DNA from: Rhodococcus ruber
Lineage (GTDB): Bacteria > Actinomycetota > Actinomycetes > Mycobacteriales > Mycobacteriaceae
NCBI RefSeq assembly: GCF_027270735.1
Contig: NZ_JAPWIJ010000003.1
Coordinates: 1-64,000, forward strand
Direction of reading: 5' to 3'
Length of the DNA stretch: 64,000 nt
This document shows positions 54,536-64,000 of this stretch, piece by piece. The notes under the pieces are model-generated. The model searched no databases, had not been told where the DNA came from, and saw nothing but the letters and a program-made list of their open reading frames with translations. Every line of letters starts with the position of its first letter. Position 1 is the first letter of the stretch. Position numbers and translations under genes: made by a program.

Positions 54536-56229
54536 CGAAGAAGAACCCACCGATCCATGTTCCATCCGGCACCAGCGGCCGTGGGGTTGGGCACAACGTC
54601 CTGCATTCCGTCGCTGACGACGGTGGTGCGCGGCTCGTTGTACAGGGGAAGCGACGGCATGTCGTTCCAGAGAATGTTCTCGCCCTCCGTGGCGAGAGCC
54701 AGCACTCGTTCCGGGTCATCGGTCACCGCCAGCTGATCGACGATGGAATCGATCCTGCCGTTGCTGTAGCCGCCGACGTTCAGTCCGACACCCGTCCTCA
54801 GCGAATACCGTGCGACGGCTCCACCTGCCGACCCCGATGGCCCGGGCAGAGAACCACTGCTGCCCAGAACGGCGTCGACGGCACCGCCGCGCAAGGCGGA
54901 CGGTGTGAACTCCGGCGAGCTCGCATCCACGACGGTGATGCCGGCAGCGGCGCAGTCGGCAGCCATACGGCCGACTTCCTGTGCGCGACGAGCATCCGGT
55001 CCCCGGTAGCCGACACGAACGGTGAGGGCACTTTCGCCTGCAGCGGCAAGTTCCTTGCCCGCCTGATCCAGGTCAGAACGCCGATACCGATCGCCGACCA
55101 CGGTTGCGACAGCCGGATACTCGAGGGTATCCAGCTGCACCAGCCGAGCGTCGACGATGCCCGAGCCCAGTCCCGTCGCTGGAGCGTCCGATCCCGGATG
55201 CCCGAGCGTGTCGAACAGATCCGATCTCGGGATGCATGCGGCCACCGCTCGTCGCGCGCTCGCGTCGGCCAGCACCCCTTGCGTTGCGAAGGTCAACTGT
55301 TCGAGGCCTCGTGACGGTTCCTCGCTGGTCACGAATCCTTCGGTCGTGCCGAGATCGATGGCACCCGCTCCGTGGTCGAGCACGTCGAGCGAGCCGTCCG
55401 CCAGCTTGGCAGCCACGTCGGTGCCCTTGGGCCAGACGACGACCTGCTCGGTTTCGGGCGGAATTCCCCACCAGGCCTCGTTCGCGACGAGAACAAGGCC
55501 TCCATCGGCGGTGTACGACTCGACGCGGTACGGCCCGGCCGAGGGGAGCAACGAGGTGTCGATCGCGCCAGGCGTCAGCGTCCACCCCGTGTTCCAGAAT
55601 TCGGCGATGCGACCCACGACGTCGTTGTCGCCGGCCAGGATGGGATCGACGACGTTCGGCACTCCTGCCGCCCTGGCCGCGACGTGCGCAGGCAACAGAT
55701 CGGTGGCACCGAACAGGGCGCGCCAGTTCTGGTAACTGCGCCCGGGAGCAAACACGACCGTTGCTTCCTTGGCCCCGGGGACGCAGTCGATGCGTTGGAT
55801 GTCCGAGTACCCGGCCGACGACGCCGCGTCGAACACGGGACCGTCGGTGGCGAATCGGCCGCTGTTCGCTGCCCAGGCCAACACGAGGTCGTCGCAGGCC
55901 ATCGGCGCACCGTCGGAGTACTTCGCCGCTGGGGCAATGGAGTACTGCACGGTCAAAGTGTCACCGGGAACAATTTCCGTTGTCCCGATATCGTTGTCCG
56001 ACAACGCATCCCCCTCAGGCCCGAGGTAGCTGAAACCTACCTGCACCCGGGTGAACGCCTGCCGAGCTCCCGACGCCGCGCCGTCGACCGTTCTCGCGTT
56101 GTACGTGTCGACGACGTTGTCGAACGAGTAGCCGATCGAGGGAACCTTGTCCTCGGGCGACGAACACGCGGTGATGGACACCGCAGCGACACCCGCCGCC
56201 ACCAGTGCCGCGCTCCACCTGGGTTTCAC
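54532..56229 (-). CDS. ABC transporter substrate-binding lipoprotein, family 5
   Basis: A 565-residue secreted lipoprotein. The signal peptide ends ITACSS, with Cys near residue 22. The mature part resembles oligopeptide/dipeptide-binding proteins (DTLTVQYSIAPAAKYSDGAPMACDDLVLAW, GPYRVESYTADGGLVLVANEAWWG, NDMPSLPLYNEP). It is equivalent to Rv2585c. No permease or ATPase genes are next to it, so its partner transporter or its role with SecDF is unclear. Two GTG codons open the frame; the second is preferred because GGAGA lies six bases before it. Confidence 0.87.
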   Translation of the reverse strand: MKPRWSAALVAAGVAAVSITACSSPEDKVPSIGYSFDNVVDTYNARTVDGAASGARQAFTRVQVGFSYLGPEGDALSDNDIGTTEIVPGDTLTVQYSIAPAAKYSDGAPMACDDLVLAWAANSGRFATDGPVFDAASSAGYSDIQRIDCVPGAKEATVVFAPGRSYQNWRALFGATDLLPAHVAARAAGVPNVVDPILAGDNDVVGRIAEFWNTGWTLTPGAIDTSLLPSAGPYRVESYTADGGLVLVANEAWWGIPPETEQVVVWPKGTDVAAKLADGSLDVLDHGAGAIDLGTTEGFVTSEEPSRGLEQLTFATQGVLADASARRAVAACIPRSDLFDTLGHPGSDAPATGLGSGIVDARLVQLDTLEYPAVATVVGDRYRRSDLDQAGKELAAAGESALTVRVGYRGPDARRAQEVGRMAADCAAAGITVVDASSPEFTPSALRGGAVDAVLGSSGSLPGPSGSAGGAVARYSLRTGVGLNVGGYSNGRIDSIVDQLAVTDDPERVLALATEGENILWNDMPSLPLYNEPRTTVVSDGMQDVVPNPTAAGAGWNMDRWVLLR

Positions 56230-56261
56230 GTGCACTCTCCGTCTCAGTCGAGGGTGAATAT

Positions 56262-57443
56262 CTACCGTCGCTTCTTGTTCCGCTTTCCGGTGGGCCGATT
56301 ACCCGGCTGCGGAGTCGTCGCCTTGGTGGTGGTCACACCGACGGCCACCGGTTCGGGAGCGAGACCGGCTGCGCGGGCAGCGGCGTCAGCGCGCTTGGAG
56401 TGGACCTTGCGTGTGTGCGCAGCGACCGGGCCCCACTTCTCCTTGAGCGTCACCAGCAGCGGAGTAGCGAAGAAGATGGACGAGTAGGCACCGACGATCA
56501 TGCCGACGAGCTGCACCAGCGCCAGGTCCTTGAGTGTGCCGACGCCGAGTAGCCAGACCGCCACGATCATGAGCGCGATCACCGGCAGAACACCGATGAC
56601 GGTCGTGTTGATCGAGCGCATCAAGGTCTGGTTGACGGCGAGGTTGGCCTGCTCTGCGTACGTCTTGCGATGCAGGTTCAAGATCCCGCGAGTGTTCTCC
56701 TCGACCTTGTCGAACACCACCACCGAGTCGTACAGCGAGAAACCGAGGATCGTCAGCAGCCCGATGACCGTCGCCGGAGTCACCTCGAACCCGACGATCG
56801 AATACACGCCTGCAGTGACGACGAGGTCGAATCCCAGAGCCGCCAACGCCGCGAAGGCCATGTCTCGCTCGTACCGGACGGCGATGTAGATGCTGACGAT
56901 GACCAGGAACACCGCCAGAGCGATCAACGCCTTCTGGGTGATCTGGCTTCCCCAGGTCTCACTGACATCGGACACGCTGATCGCATTGGGAGTTGCGGTG
57001 CCACTGTTGTCCTGCGGCTCGAAAGCCTGGAACAACGCCTGGCGCAAGCTGTCCACTTCACCGGGGTCGAGAGCTTCGGAGCGAATCTGCACCGTTGCTG
57101 CCGCGCCCGAGCCGACCGTCTGCACCGAGACCGGGGGCATCCCCAGCGAGTCGTTGTACACGGTCTCCACCTGCTCGGTGGAAATGTTGTCTGCAGCCGG
57201 AAGAGCGATGCGGGTTCCGCCCTCGAAATCGATGCCGAGGGTGAATCCGCGGACGAGGAAGCTCAGCAGGCACACCAGCACGATGACGCCGGTGAGGATG
57301 TAGTAGAACCGGCGACGGCCGACGATATCGAAGGCACCGGTGCCGGTGTAGAGCCTGGACAGCCAGCTGTGCTTGGGCTGGGTGGACTGGTCGACACTCG
57401 AGTCGTCGAGGGGCGATGGGGTCGACGTGGTCGTATCCGACAT
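56262..57443 (-). CDS. secF: Protein translocase subunit SecF
   Basis: A 393-residue membrane protein with six expected helices. It has a periplasmic domain after TM1 starting LGIDFEGGTRI and the conserved C-terminal helices containing YDSVVVFDKVEEN. With SecD it uses the proton gradient to pull secreted proteins outward. A basic Ala/Arg/Lys tail of ~50 residues follows. AGGAGG lies six bases before the ATG, which is one base after the secD stop. Confidence 0.95.
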   Translation of the reverse strand: MSDTTTSTPSPLDDSSVDQSTQPKHSWLSRLYTGTGAFDIVGRRRFYYILTGVIVLVCLLSFLVRGFTLGIDFEGGTRIALPAADNISTEQVETVYNDSLGMPPVSVQTVGSGAAATVQIRSEALDPGEVDSLRQALFQAFEPQDNSGTATPNAISVSDVSETWGSQITQKALIALAVFLVIVSIYIAVRYERDMAFAALAALGFDLVVTAGVYSIVGFEVTPATVIGLLTILGFSLYDSVVVFDKVEENTRGILNLHRKTYAEQANLAVNQTLMRSINTTVIGVLPVIALMIVAVWLLGVGTLKDLALVQLVGMIVGAYSSIFFATPLLVTLKEKWGPVAAHTRKVHSKRADAAARAAGLAPEPVAVGVTTTKATTPQPGNRPTGKRNKKRR

Positions 57444-57444
57444 G

Positions 57445-59214
57445 TCATGCCTCCTTCGACGGCGTGGTGCCGGTCTTGACGGCGAGCGCCGTGTTGGCTG
57501 CGCGCTTGCGTTCGAGCGCGATCTGCTGGACGGCACCGAGACCGTTGACGGACGGCTTGGACCAGAATTTCGACTTCGAGGCCAGGTACACCAGTGGCCA
57601 GGTCACCAGGATCACCACGATGATGTCGAGGATCGTCGTCAGTCCGAGGGTGAAGGCGAAACCGCGAACCTGGCCCACAGCGAGTACGTACAGCACCGCG
57701 GCCGCGATGAAGCTGACCGCGTTGCCGGACAGAATTGTCTTCCGGGCGCGCGCCCAACCGCGTGGTACCGCCGACCGGAAACTGCGACCCTCCCGGATCT
57801 CGTCCTTGATGCGCTCGAAGAACACTACGAACGAGTCCGCGGTCATACCGATGCCGATGATGAGTCCGGCTATGCCTGCGAGGTCGAGGGTGAAGCTGAT
57901 CCACCTGCCCAGCAGAACGATGATCCCGTACACGACGAGACCCGCCAGCGCCAACGACAGTGCCGTGAGCAGACCCAGGGCGCGGTAGTAGAGCAGGCAG
58001 TACACCAGCACGAGCGCCAGGCCGATGGCTCCGGCGATGAGGCCGGCTTCCAGCGAAGCCAATCCCAGTGTGGCCGAAACGGTTTCGGCTTCGGAGGATA
58101 CGAAGGACAGCGGTAGCGAGCCGTATTTGAGCGTGTTGGCGAGCTCCGAGGAACTCTGGGCATTGAAGTTTCCGGTGATCGAGGTGGCGCTGCCCGCGGG
58201 GGTAGCACCCTGGATGACCGGCGCGCTGATCACCTTCGAGTCCAGCACGAAAGCGGCCTGCTTCTGCAGATTGGCCGCGGTGAACTGGGCCCACGTGTTG
58301 GAACCGTCCGAGTCGAACGTGAGGCTCACCTGGAACTGGGCCTGCTGGCTGTCGAATCCGGAGGTCGCGTCGGCGATCTGCTGCCCATCGATGATCGTCG
58401 GGCCGAGCAGGTAGACGGCAGTCCCGTCGGTCGAGCACGCGACGAGCGGAAGAGCCGGATCGTCGTTGCCTGCGAGTGGGTCGGCCGCGTTGCAATCGAG
58501 GGACTGCATCGCCAGCTGTTGAATCTGTGGATCCTCGCTCTGCCGCAGCGTCTTGGCGTCCGAGATCTCCTGGGCAGCGCGATCGGCGTCCGACAGCGAA
58601 GCATCCGCCGCGGGATCGTCGGTCGCCGGTGCGTCGGTCGCGGGCGCGTCGGTCGAAGGAGCAGGCGTCGGATCCACCGCAGACGGATCCTGTGCCGGGA
58701 AGACGCGGCTCTGAGGAGCGGCCGGTGCGGCGGGATCTGCAGCAGGAGCGGCGGGATCTGTAGGAGCGGCCGGATCGACCGGCGCGGCGGGATCGACCGG
58801 CGTTTGCTGCGCCCCCGCACCCTGGCCCGCCGACGGAGCAACAGAGCCCACCACGGGTCGGATGAACAGTCGCGCGGTCTGGCCCAGAGTGCGCGCCTGA
58901 GAACTGTCGTCACCGGGCACCGTGATCACGAGGTTGTCACCGTCGACGACCACCTCGGAGCCCGTGACACCGAGACCGTTGACGCGAGTCTCGATGATCT
59001 GCTGCGCCTGCTTCAGGCTGTCCTGCGTCGGCGCATTGCCGTCGGGGGTTCGCGCGGTGAGTGTCACGCGCGTGCCGCCCTGCAGGTCGATTCCCAGCTT
59101 CGGCGAGGGGTCTTTGTCTCCGGTGAAGAAGACCAGGGCATACACCGCTGCTATCAGCACCGCAAAAACGGCGAGATAGCGGGCGGGACGCACCGGTCCG
59201 CTGGAAGCTGCCAC
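57445..59214 (-). CDS. secD: Protein translocase subunit SecD
   Basis: A 589-residue membrane protein. It has TM1 ([20 protein letters not shown]), the P1 domain starting [13 protein letters not shown], and five C-terminal helices with the conserved [12 protein letters not shown]. An actinobacterial insertion of about 80 residues (roughly 125-205) inside P1 is almost only Pro, Ala and Asp ([19 protein letters not shown]). It starts at GTG with GAGGAG eleven bases upstream. Confidence 0.95.
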   Translation of the reverse strand: MAASSGPVRPARYLAVFAVLIAAVYALVFFTGDKDPSPKLGIDLQGGTRVTLTARTPDGNAPTQDSLKQAQQIIETRVNGLGVTGSEVVVDGDNLVITVPGDDSSQARTLGQTARLFIRPVVGSVAPSAGQGAGAQQTPVDPAAPVDPAAPTDPAAPAADPAAPAAPQSRVFPAQDPSAVDPTPAPSTDAPATDAPATDDPAADASLSDADRAAQEISDAKTLRQSEDPQIQQLAMQSLDCNAADPLAGNDDPALPLVACSTDGTAVYLLGPTIIDGQQIADATSGFDSQQAQFQVSLTFDSDGSNTWAQFTAANLQKQAAFVLDSKVISAPVIQGATPAGSATSITGNFNAQSSSELANTLKYGSLPLSFVSSEAETVSATLGLASLEAGLIAGAIGLALVLVYCLLYYRALGLLTALSLALAGLVVYGIIVLLGRWISFTLDLAGIAGLIIGIGMTADSFVVFFERIKDEIREGRSFRSAVPRGWARARKTILSGNAVSFIAAAVLYVLAVGQVRGFAFTLGLTTILDIIVVILVTWPLVYLASKSKFWSKPSVNGLGAVQQIALERKRAANTALAVKTGTTPSKEA

Positions 59215-59328
59215 GGTGTGTGTTTCTCCTCTGAGGCGATGGAAAGTGTCGGTTCCTGCGGGGCCTGCTGGCTCGATGCGTCAGCGGCGAGCGGTGCGAT
59301 TGTGCACCACATCGGTCACTGCAGACGA

Positions 59329-59361
59329 AACCGCTGCCGGATTCTCTCTCCGACAGCGGTT
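59329..59361 (-). promoter_or_regulatory. Hairpin between yajC and secD
   Basis: Arms AACCGCTGCCGGA and TCCGACAGCGGTT pair with one mismatch around a 7-base loop. It lies just after yajC, in the 162-base gap before secD. With no U tract it may be a partial terminator that lowers secDF expression, or an RNA processing site. The rest of the gap shows nothing else. Confidence 0.45.
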
Positions 59362-59376
59362 CGGATCAACGGCTGT

Positions 59377-59787
59377 TCACTCTTTTTCGAGCCGCTTCGC
59401 CGTCTGCTCAACGGTCTCGTCGGGCCCGCTGACGTCGGTCTTGTGCAACGACGGCCCTGCGCTCGTGCTCGAGTCGAGCGCCGCGATGTCCGCGTCGGTG
59501 GTGGTCTCGAACTCGGTGTCGTCGAATTCGGAGCCATCGGGCAGCACCTCGCGTACTACCGCGCGAGACCAGGTGGTGATGACGCCGTCCGCGATCTCGA
59601 GGTCGATCGTGTCGTCCTCGACCAGAACCACGCGGGCGTACAGGCCTGCGGTGGTGACGACCTCGTCACCGACCTCGAGCGAGTCCTGCATCTCCGTGGT
59701 TTTGGCCAGCACCTTCTTCTGTCGACGCGCATTGAGAAACAGCGGTACCAGAAGGGCCACGATCAGCAGCGGAAACAGCAAATCCAT
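59377..59787 (-). CDS. yajC: Preprotein translocase subunit YajC
   Basis: A 136-residue single-pass membrane protein. One N-terminal helix (LLFPLLIVALLVPLFLN) is followed by the small YajC domain (QDSLEVGDEVVTTAGLYARVV, TIDLEIADGVITTWSRAVV) and an acidic tail. It associates with SecDF. The ATG starts right before the helix. It is upstream of secD on the same strand. Confidence 0.93.
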   Translation of the reverse strand: MDLLFPLLIVALLVPLFLNARRQKKVLAKTTEMQDSLEVGDEVVTTAGLYARVVLVEDDTIDLEIADGVITTWSRAVVREVLPDGSEFDDTEFETTTDADIAALDSSTSAGPSLHKTDVSGPDETVEQTAKRLEKE

Positions 59788-59925
59788 CGGAAGGTCAGTC
59801 CTCGAAGTTCGGGTCGAAAATCGTCATTGTCTCGTGCGAGAACGCCGTGGGTGTGGGCCTCGCAGCTACCCAGTGTGCCATCACCGGGAACCGGTCCGGT
59901 CCCTTCGTGTCCTGTTCTGCCCGAT

Positions 59926-61002
59926 TCAGTCGAATAATCCCTGCGCAGCCTCCGAGGATCGGACCGAAATTCCCCCTACCGCGAGGTCCGGCGGCGGGGT
60001 CAGACCGAGATGTTGCCACGCGGTGGCAGTGGCAACGCGACCTCGCGGTGTGCGGGCGATCATGCCGGCGCGCACCAGGAACGGTTCGCACACTTCCTCG
60101 ACCGTCGAGGGTTCCTCACCGACGGCGACGGCCAGCGTCGATACGCCGACCGGTCCCCCGCCGAAGCTGCGGATGAGTGCGCTGAGGACGGCACGATCGA
60201 GTCGGTCGAGGCCGAGCTTGTCGACGTCGTACACCACCAGAGCCGCTTTGGCCGTGTCCCGGGTGACGGTGCCGTCGCCCCGCACATCCGCGTAGTCGCG
60301 CACCCGCCGGAGCAATCGGTTCGCGATACGTGGAGTGCCACGTGAACGGCCGGCGATCTCGGCGCAGCCGTCTCGGTCGATCGGCACCCCGAGTATTCCG
60401 GCCGACCGCATGAGGATGCGCTCGAGTTCGCTCGGCTCGTAGAAATCCATGTGCGCGACGAATCCGAACCGGTCACGCAACGGACCGGTGAGCGCACCCG
60501 ACCTGGTGGTCGCTCCGACCAGCGTGAACGGAGCCACCTCGAGCGGAATCGACGTCGCTCCCGGCCCCTTACCGACGATGACGTCGACGCGGAAGTCCTC
60601 CATCGCCAGATACAGCATCTCCTCGGCCGGACGGGCGATGCGATGGATCTCGTCGATGAACAGCACGTCTCCCTCGACCAGGTTGCTGAGCATCGCTGCC
60701 AGGTCACCAGCGCGCTCGAGCGCCGGCCCGGACGTGAGCCGCAGCGACGTTCCCAACTCGGCGGCGATGATCATCGCCATACTGGTCTTGCCGAGCCCCG
60801 GAGGCCCGGACATGAGGATGTGATCGGGAGTGCCGCCGCGCATCTTGGCACCGGACAGTACGAGCTGGAGCTGCTCACGTACCCGGGGCTGACCGATGAA
60901 ATCGGTGAGGTTCTTCGGACGCAGGCTCGTCTCGACATCCAGGTCGTCGGACATTGCGTCCGCGCCCACCTGTGATTCGGCGAACTGGTCGTCCTCGTCC
61001 AC
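59926..61002 (-). CDS. ruvB: Holliday junction branch migration helicase RuvB
   Basis: A 358-residue AAA+ motor. It has [22 protein letters not shown], Walker [12 protein letters not shown], Walker [11 protein letters not shown], sensor GATTRSGAL, the arginine finger region DRFGF and the C-terminal winged helix ending [17 protein letters not shown]. It drives branch migration with RuvA. The GTG starts six bases after the ruvA stop. It is the last gene of an SOS-controlled operon. Confidence 0.97.
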   Translation of the reverse strand: MDEDDQFAESQVGADAMSDDLDVETSLRPKNLTDFIGQPRVREQLQLVLSGAKMRGGTPDHILMSGPPGLGKTSMAMIIAAELGTSLRLTSGPALERAGDLAAMLSNLVEGDVLFIDEIHRIARPAEEMLYLAMEDFRVDVIVGKGPGATSIPLEVAPFTLVGATTRSGALTGPLRDRFGFVAHMDFYEPSELERILMRSAGILGVPIDRDGCAEIAGRSRGTPRIANRLLRRVRDYADVRGDGTVTRDTAKAALVVYDVDKLGLDRLDRAVLSALIRSFGGGPVGVSTLAVAVGEEPSTVEEVCEPFLVRAGMIARTPRGRVATATAWQHLGLTPPPDLAVGGISVRSSEAAQGLFD

Positions 61003-61008
61003 GCCGGC

Positions 61009-61614
61009 CTACCTGGACTTTCCGAGGTACGCCAGCGCCGACCTCAGTGCAATCGACGTCGTGGCCTCCGGCTGCTGGGCGAGTACCGCGTCGGTGGACT
61101 CCTCGGCCTGCTTCGCCGGGAATCCGAGCCCGATCAGCGCCTCGACTATCTGATCGCGCACCGAGTTTCCGGCACCGGACCCTGGCAGAACCGAATTACC
61201 AGCGCGGCCGACCACTGCGTCCACCTTGTCGCGCAACTCGACGACCATTCTCTCCGCGCCACGTTTGCCGATTCCGGGAACCCTCGTCAGTGCGCCGATG
61301 TCACTGTCCGCCAACGCCGTTCGCAGCGCATCCGGTTCGTGCACGGCGAGCGTGGCCATCGCGATTCGCGGTCCGACGCCCGACACGGTGAGGAGCAACT
61401 CGAACAGCTCGCGTGACTCCTTGTCCGGAAACCCGTACAGCGTCTGCGAGTCCTCGCGCACGATCATGGTTGTCAGGAGCGTCGATTCGCTCCCGCGGTG
61501 CAGCGTGGCCAGCGTCGCCGGAGTGGCGCTGATGCGGTATCCGACGCCGGCAGCCTCGAGCACGGCGTGATCGAGCGCGATGTCGATCACCGAGCCTCTG
61601 ATCGATGCGATCAT
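61009..61614 (-). CDS. ruvA: Holliday junction-binding protein RuvA
   Basis: A 201-residue tetrameric DNA-binding protein. The OB-fold N-terminus ([27 protein letters not shown]) is followed by two helix-hairpin-helix motifs ([16 protein letters not shown] and [16 protein letters not shown]) and the RuvB-binding domain III ([20 protein letters not shown]). The ATG overlaps the ruvC stop (ATGA). Confidence 0.97.
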   Translation of the reverse strand: MIASIRGSVIDIALDHAVLEAAGVGYRISATPATLATLHRGSESTLLTTMIVREDSQTLYGFPDKESRELFELLLTVSGVGPRIAMATLAVHEPDALRTALADSDIGALTRVPGIGKRGAERMVVELRDKVDAVVGRAGNSVLPGSGAGNSVRDQIVEALIGLGFPAKQAEESTDAVLAQQPEATTSIALRSALAYLGKSR

Positions 61615-62228
61615 CGTGCGCCCGCCTCTTTCTTGGCCATCTTCTCGATTCTGCGGGCAACAACGGCGCGAGCCTTACGTTCCTCGGCCAGACGCGCGTC
61701 GTACTTACGCTTTTGTTCTGCCGCCATGGCTTCTGCTTTCGCCATCCGGGCGATCATCGGAGCTCTCCAGCAATGACAGATACCGAGTGCAAGTGCGTCG
61801 GCGGCATCCGCCGGGGTCGGAGCAGTCTGCAGACCGAGAATGCGCATGACCATCGCAGTGACCTGGGCCTTGTCGGCCGAACCGTTGCCGGTGACCGCAG
61901 CCTTGACTTCACTGGGGGTATGGAAGCAGACATCGACCCCGCGCCGGGCCGCCGCCAGCGCGATCACTCCGCCGGCTTGCGCGGTTCCCATGGCGGTGCG
62001 GACGTTGTGCTGCGCGAACACCCGCTCGATGGCCACCACCGAGGGTTTGTGCGTATCGAGCCAATATTCTGCTGCCTCGGAGATGCGCAACAACCGCTGC
62101 GCAAGATCCATGTCCGCGGGCGTGCGCACCACATCCACGTCGAGAGCAACCACCGATCGACCCACACCACCCTCGATCAAACTGAACCCACACCTGGTGA
62201 GACCGGGGTCGACACCCATCACCCGCAC
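61611..62228 (-). CDS. ruvC: Crossover junction endodeoxyribonuclease RuvC
   Basis: A 205-residue resolvase with an RNase H fold. The catalytic acids fit [12 protein letters not shown] (Asp7), [10 protein letters not shown] and [12 protein letters not shown] Lys/Arg/Ala-rich extension of ~30 residues follows the usual end of the enzyme. The start is GTG with GGAAGG nine bases upstream. An SOS box lies 19 bases upstream. Confidence 0.96.
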   Translation of the reverse strand: MRVMGVDPGLTRCGFSLIEGGVGRSVVALDVDVVRTPADMDLAQRLLRISEAAEYWLDTHKPSVVAIERVFAQHNVRTAMGTAQAGGVIALAAARRGVDVCFHTPSEVKAAVTGNGSADKAQVTAMVMRILGLQTAPTPADAADALALGICHCWRAPMIARMAKAEAMAAEQKRKYDARLAEERKARAVVARRIEKMAKKEAGAR

Positions 62229-62247
62229 GCCACCACACCTTCCGCTT

Positions 62248-62263
62248 ACGAACTGTTGTTCGA
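62248..62263. promoter_or_regulatory. LexA (SOS) box upstream of ruvC
   Basis: ACGAACTGTTGTTCGA matches the actinobacterial SOS consensus TCGAACNNNNGTTCGA at 11 of 12 fixed positions. Its place 19 bases before ruvC fits LexA repression of ruvCAB, as known for mycobacterial ruvC. Confidence 0.8.
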
Positions 62264-62334
62264 TAGCGTAGCGGAGCGCACCGACGGATCAGGGATACGA
62301 CACCCGGCCTGTTGGCTCGATCGAGTCGAGGCGG

Positions 62335-63093
62335 TCAGTCCTCTTCGTCGAGCTCGGCCATGACCTCGTCGGATAGATCCACGTTGGACCAGACGTTCTG
62401 CACGTCGTCGCTGTCTTCCAGAGCGTCGATGAGCTTGAACACCTTGCGCGCGCCGTCCGCGTCCACCGGAACGTTGACCGAGGCCTGGAAGCTCGCCTCT
62501 GCCGAGTCGTAGTCGAATCCGGCCTCCTGCAAAGCGGTCCGTACTGCGATCAGGTCCGTGGGCTCGCTGACGATCTCGAACGTGTCGCCGTTGTCGTTCA
62601 CTTCTTCGGCACCGGCTTCGAGAACGGCCATCAGGACGTCGTCCTCACTCTGACCGTTCTTCTCGAGCGTCACCACGCCCTTGCGCGAGAACAGGTACGA
62701 GACCGATCCCGGGTCTGCCATGTTTCCGCCGTTGCGCGTCATCGCCACGCGTACCTCGCCTGCGGCGCGGTTGCGGTTGTCGGTGAGGCACTCGATCAGA
62801 ATCGCCACGCCGTTGGGGCCGTAGCCCTCGTACATGATGGTCTGCCAGTCGGCTCCACCGGTCTCTTCGCCTGCTCCGCGCTTCCGGGCCCGCTCGATGT
62901 TGTCGATCGGAACCGAGGTCTTCTTCGCCTTCTGGATGGCATCGAAGAGAGTCGGGTTGCCCGTGGGGTCACCGCCACCCGTGCGGGCCGCCACCTCGAT
63001 GTTCTTGATGAGTTTGGCGAAAGACTTGCCGCGTCGGGCGTCGATCACCGCCTTCTTGTGCTTGGTGGTGGCCCATTTTGAGTGGCCGCTCAT
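62335..63093 (-). CDS. yebC: YebC/PmpR-family transcriptional or translational regulator
   Basis: A 252-residue protein starting [27 protein letters not shown], with [48 protein letters not shown] and [12 protein letters not shown], all diagnostic for the family. Members have been described as DNA-binding regulators and, more recently, as ribosome-associated factors that relieve stalling. The ATG has GAAGGGG nine bases upstream. It lies upstream of ruvC in the usual order. Confidence 0.95.
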   Translation of the reverse strand: MSGHSKWATTKHKKAVIDARRGKSFAKLIKNIEVAARTGGGDPTGNPTLFDAIQKAKKTSVPIDNIERARKRGAGEETGGADWQTIMYEGYGPNGVAILIECLTDNRNRAAGEVRVAMTRNGGNMADPGSVSYLFSRKGVVTLEKNGQSEDDVLMAVLEAGAEEVNDNGDTFEIVSEPTDLIAVRTALQEAGFDYDSAEASFQASVNVPVDADGARKVFKLIDALEDSDDVQNVWSNVDLSDEVMAELDEED

Positions 63094-63201
63094 GCGATAG
63101 AGCCCCTTCCTGCTCGAAATCAGTGTTGTCGACTTTACTCGCCCGATACCGCGCTCGGGACCGACCTGCTTCGGCGGGCTCGAAACGGCGGCGCACCGTT
63201 T

Positions 63202-63804
63202 CTAACTGCGACGCACCATGTCGACGAAGAGTCGGTGCACACGATCGTCCCCGGTGACCTCGGGATGGAAGCTCGTCGCCAGCACCGAGTTCTGCCTCAC
63301 GGCCACCACACGCCCCGCAGCCGGTCCATGGGGCACGGTGGCCAGGACCTCGACACGGTCGCCGACACGCTCGACCCAAGGTGCCCTGATGAACACCGCT
63401 CGTACGGGGCCGCCGTCGATGTCGATGACGTCGAGATCGGTCTCGAAGGAGTCGACCTGACGGCCGAAAGCATTGCGCCGCACGGTGATATCGAGGCAGT
63501 CCAGATGCCGCGCGTCGGGTTTGGTATCGAGAATCTCGGACGCCAGCAGGATCATGCCCGCGCAGGATCCGTATGCGGGCATGCCCTCGGCCAATCGGGC
63601 ACGCAACGGGTCGAGAAGATCGAACACACCGAGCAGGTTGCTCATGGTCGTCGATTCCCCACCGGGGATGATCAGCCCGTCGATCTGTGCCAGTTCGGCC
63701 GGACGCCGCACCGTGATGCCGTGCGCACCACTCGACTCGAGTGCTGCCAGATGTTCGCGAACATCGCCTTGCAGTGCCAGAACTCCGATGGTCGGAGCGG
63801 TCAC
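63202..63804 (-). CDS. pdxT: Pyridoxal 5'-phosphate synthase glutaminase subunit
   Basis: A 200-residue class I-like glutaminase that feeds ammonia to PdxS. It has [31 protein letters not shown], the nucleophile Cys in [12 protein letters not shown] and the His/Glu of [10 protein letters not shown]. The GTG overlaps the tesB stop (GTGA). The synthase subunit gene pdxS is not in the window; it may lie just beyond the right edge, beyond tesB. Confidence 0.95.
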   Translation of the reverse strand: MTAPTIGVLALQGDVREHLAALESSGAHGITVRRPAELAQIDGLIIPGGESTTMSNLLGVFDLLDPLRARLAEGMPAYGSCAGMILLASEILDTKPDARHLDCLDITVRRNAFGRQVDSFETDLDVIDIDGGPVRAVFIRAPWVERVGDRVEVLATVPHGPAAGRVVAVRQNSVLATSFHPEVTGDDRVHRLFVDMVRRS

Positions 63805-64000
63805 TTCACACCGAAGGGATCGACGTGCGGTTTCGAGGTGTCCCGCTCGTAGCGCATCAGGCCCTCCTGGACGACTGCGGCAACCAGGCGGCCGGAAGTG
63901 TCGAAGATTCGGCCCTGAGTCAGCGCCCGCCCGAAGTCGGCGGACGGCGACGTCTGGTCGTACAACAACCACTCGTCCGCACGGAACGGCCGGAGGAACC
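63801..64000 (-). CDS. tesB: Acyl-CoA thioesterase II, C-terminal part (cut by window edge)
   Basis: The last 65 residues of a double-hotdog thioesterase; the start lies outside the window. [35 protein letters not shown] and the family's C-terminal Gln-containing VVQEG segment identify TesB. It hydrolyses fatty acyl-CoA. The gene overlaps pdxT by four bases, as in the mycobacterial pdxS-tesB2-pdxT order. Confidence 0.88.
   Translation of the reverse strand, partial: FLRPFRADEWLLYDQTSPSADFGRALTQGRIFDTSGRLVAAVVQEGLMRYERDTSKPHVDPFGVK

Noticed and set aside
63094..63201. Possible small gene or RNA between yebC and pdxT
   Set aside because: Only about 108 bases, no open frame with a ribosome site and only weak short inverted repeats; it most likely holds the yebC promoter and leader.

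Overview
The window is high-GC, gene-dense chromosomal DNA from an actinobacterium of the order Mycobacteriales, most likely Rhodococcus or a close relative. The gene order matches two blocks that I recall as separate in Mycobacterium tuberculosis: Rv1379-Rv1402 (pyrR to priA) and Rv2533c-Rv2605c (nusB to tesB2). GTG starts are frequent, as in this group. Almost everything is core housekeeping. I saw no rRNA, tRNA, CRISPR array, insertion sequence, prophage or origin, and no gene-free stretch longer than about 230 bases.

Layout. 1-3.6 kb: a PadR regulator with a long RG-rich N-terminus, divergent from a membrane diguanylate cyclase whose 3' end overlaps a convergent secreted cyclase-family hydrolase. 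3.7-10 kb (minus): priA, metK, coaBC, rpoZ, gmk, mihF. 10-18.7 kb (minus): the complete pyrimidine operon pyrR-pyrB-pyrC-(membrane protein)-carA-carB-pyrF, mostly joined by 4-base start/stop overlaps, with a recognisable PyrR-binding hairpin just ahead of the pyrR ribosome binding site. 18.8-21.9 kb: nusB, efp, pepQ and a divergent small membrane protein. 22-26.4 kb (minus): aroB, aroK, aroC, a short prepilin peptidase and aroE. 26.4-32.5 kb (minus): mltG, ruvX, alaS, rarA.

32.5-41 kb is the least understood part. It holds a phosphotransferase-fold protein followed by a three-gene set: a large transglutaminase-like/DUF2126 protein, a circularly permuted ATP-grasp fused to an alpha-E domain, and a small transglutaminase-like protein. 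This set recurs in many bacteria and is predicted to make or attach a peptide-like product, but its substrate is unknown. It is the best candidate for an undescribed system here. A Pro/Gly-rich membrane protein is transcribed divergently from it.

42-51.4 kb: aspS, a zinc metallopeptidase, a radical SAM protein with a LexA (SOS) box, a DUF3237 protein, a membrane protein, hisS, an MBL-fold hydrolase, and a tandem pair of exported cyclophilins. 51.4-59.8 kb (minus): the conserved yajC-secD-secF-(peptide-binding lipoprotein)-apt-rel group. 59.9-64 kb (minus): ruvC-ruvA-ruvB with a second SOS box, yebC, pdxT, and the 3' end of a tesB gene that runs off the window. Convergent gene pairs are separated by strong, nearly perfect hairpins that look like bidirectional terminators.
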